Source: an uncultured Eubacteriaceae bacterium (GTDB taxonomy: Bacteria > Bacillota > Clostridia > Lachnospirales > CAG-274). Taken from it: a stretch of 6,739 nucleotides of DNA. How positions within the stretch are numbered: position 1 is the first letter of the stretch; every line of letters begins with the position of its first letter. Shown in pieces: positions 6,224-6,739 of this stretch. Position numbers and translations under genes: made by a program. The notes below the pieces were generated by a model that was not told where the DNA came from, searched no databases, and was given only the letters and a program-made list of their open reading frames with translations. The stretch spans positions 1-6,739 of the forward strand of contig CAMNCZ010000057.1 in the NCBI GenBank assembly GCA_946534775.1, written 5' to 3'.

Positions 6224-6644
6224 TTAAATCACCTTCACCCGAAAAAACTATTTTCGTCACACCGTTTACCTCCACTTTGTCTTTGAAAAGATTGTATCGC
6301 TTGCCAAGCAATTCGGCAGCCTTCAATCTGTCTTTTGCCGAAACATCTATCTCGGTAACATCCTGAACACCTCCGCCTATCCAACTAAGTACCTCGTCTT
6401 TTTCTTTTCCCCGCATTACCGAGCTTAAATATCCAAGTACTTCATCTTCGTTGGCAGTCGTCCCACCTTTTTCACTCTGTAATAATTCCGCAATGTACGC
6501 ACGCACTTCAATATTTTGCATTATCTTTTCAGCAGCCTTCTTAGCAGTTGCCTCGGAATACCCCGCTTTTATTGCCGCATCATACATATCTGCGTTTTTT
6601 ACATACTCCATACAAAATTTCTTTCTTTTTGGTGTTAAAGCCAT
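6216..6644 (-). CDS. terS: Terminase small subunit (DNA recognition), Terminase_2 type
   Basis: A 142-residue protein that would bind the packaging start site as a ring and load the large subunit. The N-terminal DNA-binding part starts LTPKRKKFCMEYVKN (3-17) and continues as a helix-turn-helix with DAAIKAGYSEATAKKAAEKI (22-41), the usual Terminase_2 signature. The segment VSAKDRLKAAELLGKRYNLF near 103-122 is the typical oligomerisation/C-terminal motif of the family. Three starts are possible: GTG 6653, ATG 6650 and ATG 6644. The SD AAAGGAGGTGA covers the first, touches the second and lies 8 nt from the third, so ATG 6644 is preferred. It is the first gene of the module, downstream of the promoter-like inverted repeat. 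A packaging (pac) site may lie within it but cannot be recognised here. Confidence 0.92.
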   Translation of the reverse strand: MALTPKRKKFCMEYVKNADMYDAAIKAGYSEATAKKAAEKIMQNIEVRAYIAELLQSEKGGTTANEDEVLGYLSSVMRGKEKDEVLSWIGGGVQDVTEIDVSAKDRLKAAELLGKRYNLFKDKVEVNGVTKIVFSGEGDLNE

Positions 6645-6649
6645 TTTCA

Positions 6650-6660
6650 TCACCTCCTTT
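6650..6660 (-). promoter_or_regulatory. Ribosome binding site of terS
   Basis: AAAGGAGGTGA is a full match to the anti-SD complement. It contains or abuts the GTG at 6653 and the ATG at 6650, leaving ATG 6644 as the properly spaced start. Confidence 0.85.
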
Positions 6661-6686
6661 CCAAAAATGCATTTTATCCTATTCTA

Positions 6687-6716
6687 ATTATAGTAAACGA
6701 CATTTAAAAATGTCCT
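6687..6716 (-). promoter_or_regulatory. Candidate sigma-A promoter for the packaging/head operon
   Basis: TATAAT (6687-6692) is a perfect -10 box. AGGACA (6711-6716), matching four of six bases of TTGACA, lies 18 nt upstream. Transcription would begin near 6680, giving a leader of about 35 nt before terS. Both boxes fall inside the inverted repeat, so a dimeric regulator bound there would block or control this promoter. Confidence 0.55.
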
Positions 6717-6725
6717 TTACTATAA
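6688..6725 (+). repeat. Near-perfect 18-bp inverted repeat (possible operator)
   Basis: Arms 6688-6705 and 6708-6725 match at 17 of 18 positions around a 2-bp AA centre; the single mismatch is C698-type versus C715-type (positions 6698 and 6715, both C on the plus strand). It is not followed by a T tract on either strand, so it does not look like an intrinsic terminator. Likely an operator for a dimeric or tetrameric regulator; a mobile-repeat origin is the main alternative. Confidence 0.75.
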
Positions 6726-6726
6726 C
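6697..6726 (+). promoter_or_regulatory. Possible divergent promoter in the same inverted repeat
   Basis: By symmetry the plus strand carries ACGACA (6697-6702), an 18-nt spacer and TATAAC (6721-6726), a five-of-six -10 box. It would transcribe out of the right edge of the window. It may be only a by-product of the palindrome; no rightward gene is visible in the 13 nt that remain. Confidence 0.3.
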
Positions 6727-6739
6727 CCTGCGGGGCATG

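Noticed and set aside
6688..6725. Inverted repeat as a rho-independent terminator
   Set aside because: The stem is AT-rich and neither side is followed by a run of T residues in the transcript, while a -10/-35 pair fits inside it.
6726..6734. CCC...GGG short hairpin at the right edge
   Set aside because: Only a 3-bp stem can be seen and the window ends 5 nt later, so nothing can be concluded.
6690..6738. 16-codon minus-strand frame beginning with ATG at 6738 through the inverted repeat
   Set aside because: No SD can be seen because the window ends, it is very short, and it runs through the palindromic promoter region.

Overview
The window is a tightly packed, single-direction phage head-morphogenesis module. 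All supported genes lie on the minus strand, so transcription runs from the right end of the window to the left. Shine-Dalgarno (SD) sites of the AAAGGAGG type precede almost every gene, base composition looks low to moderate in GC, and the protein families match PBSX/SPP1-like phages. Together these point to a prophage or phage of a Gram-positive Bacillota host, most likely a clostridial lineage; the genus cannot be fixed from this sequence.

Layout in order of transcription (right to left): a promoter-like segment inside a near-perfect 38-bp inverted repeat (6687-6726); small terminase (6216-6644); large terminase (4988-6223), overlapping it by 8 nt; SPP1-type portal (3568-4956); GP20-type scaffold (3066-3548); an XkdN-like tail assembly chaperone (2624-3052) extended by a -1 frameshift to 2457; a 111-nt leader with an orphan ribosome binding site; major capsid protein (1275-2345); head-tail adaptor (860-1270); head closure/stopper protein (484-843); XkdJ/YqbJ-like tail terminator (17-469); and the first codons of a further gene running off the left edge.

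How it works together: the terminase pair would recognise, cut and pump DNA through the portal into a procapsid built from coat and scaffold. The adaptor, stopper and tail terminator would then close the portal and join the tail. No prohead protease is visible and the coat has no obvious long N-terminal cleavable domain, so assembly is probably scaffold-assisted without proteolysis. Tail type is unresolved, because the tube, any sheath and the tape measure lie beyond the left edge.

The most notable feature is the tail assembly chaperone. It has a textbook A AAA AAC slippery site directly before its stop codon. A -1 shift there opens a 56-codon extension that has no usable start of its own and fits the 'T' part of G/GT tail chaperones. 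That gene pair normally sits between the tail tube and tape-measure genes; here it is between scaffold and capsid. The second point of interest is the inverted repeat upstream of the terminase genes, which carries mirror-image promoter-like elements facing both ways.
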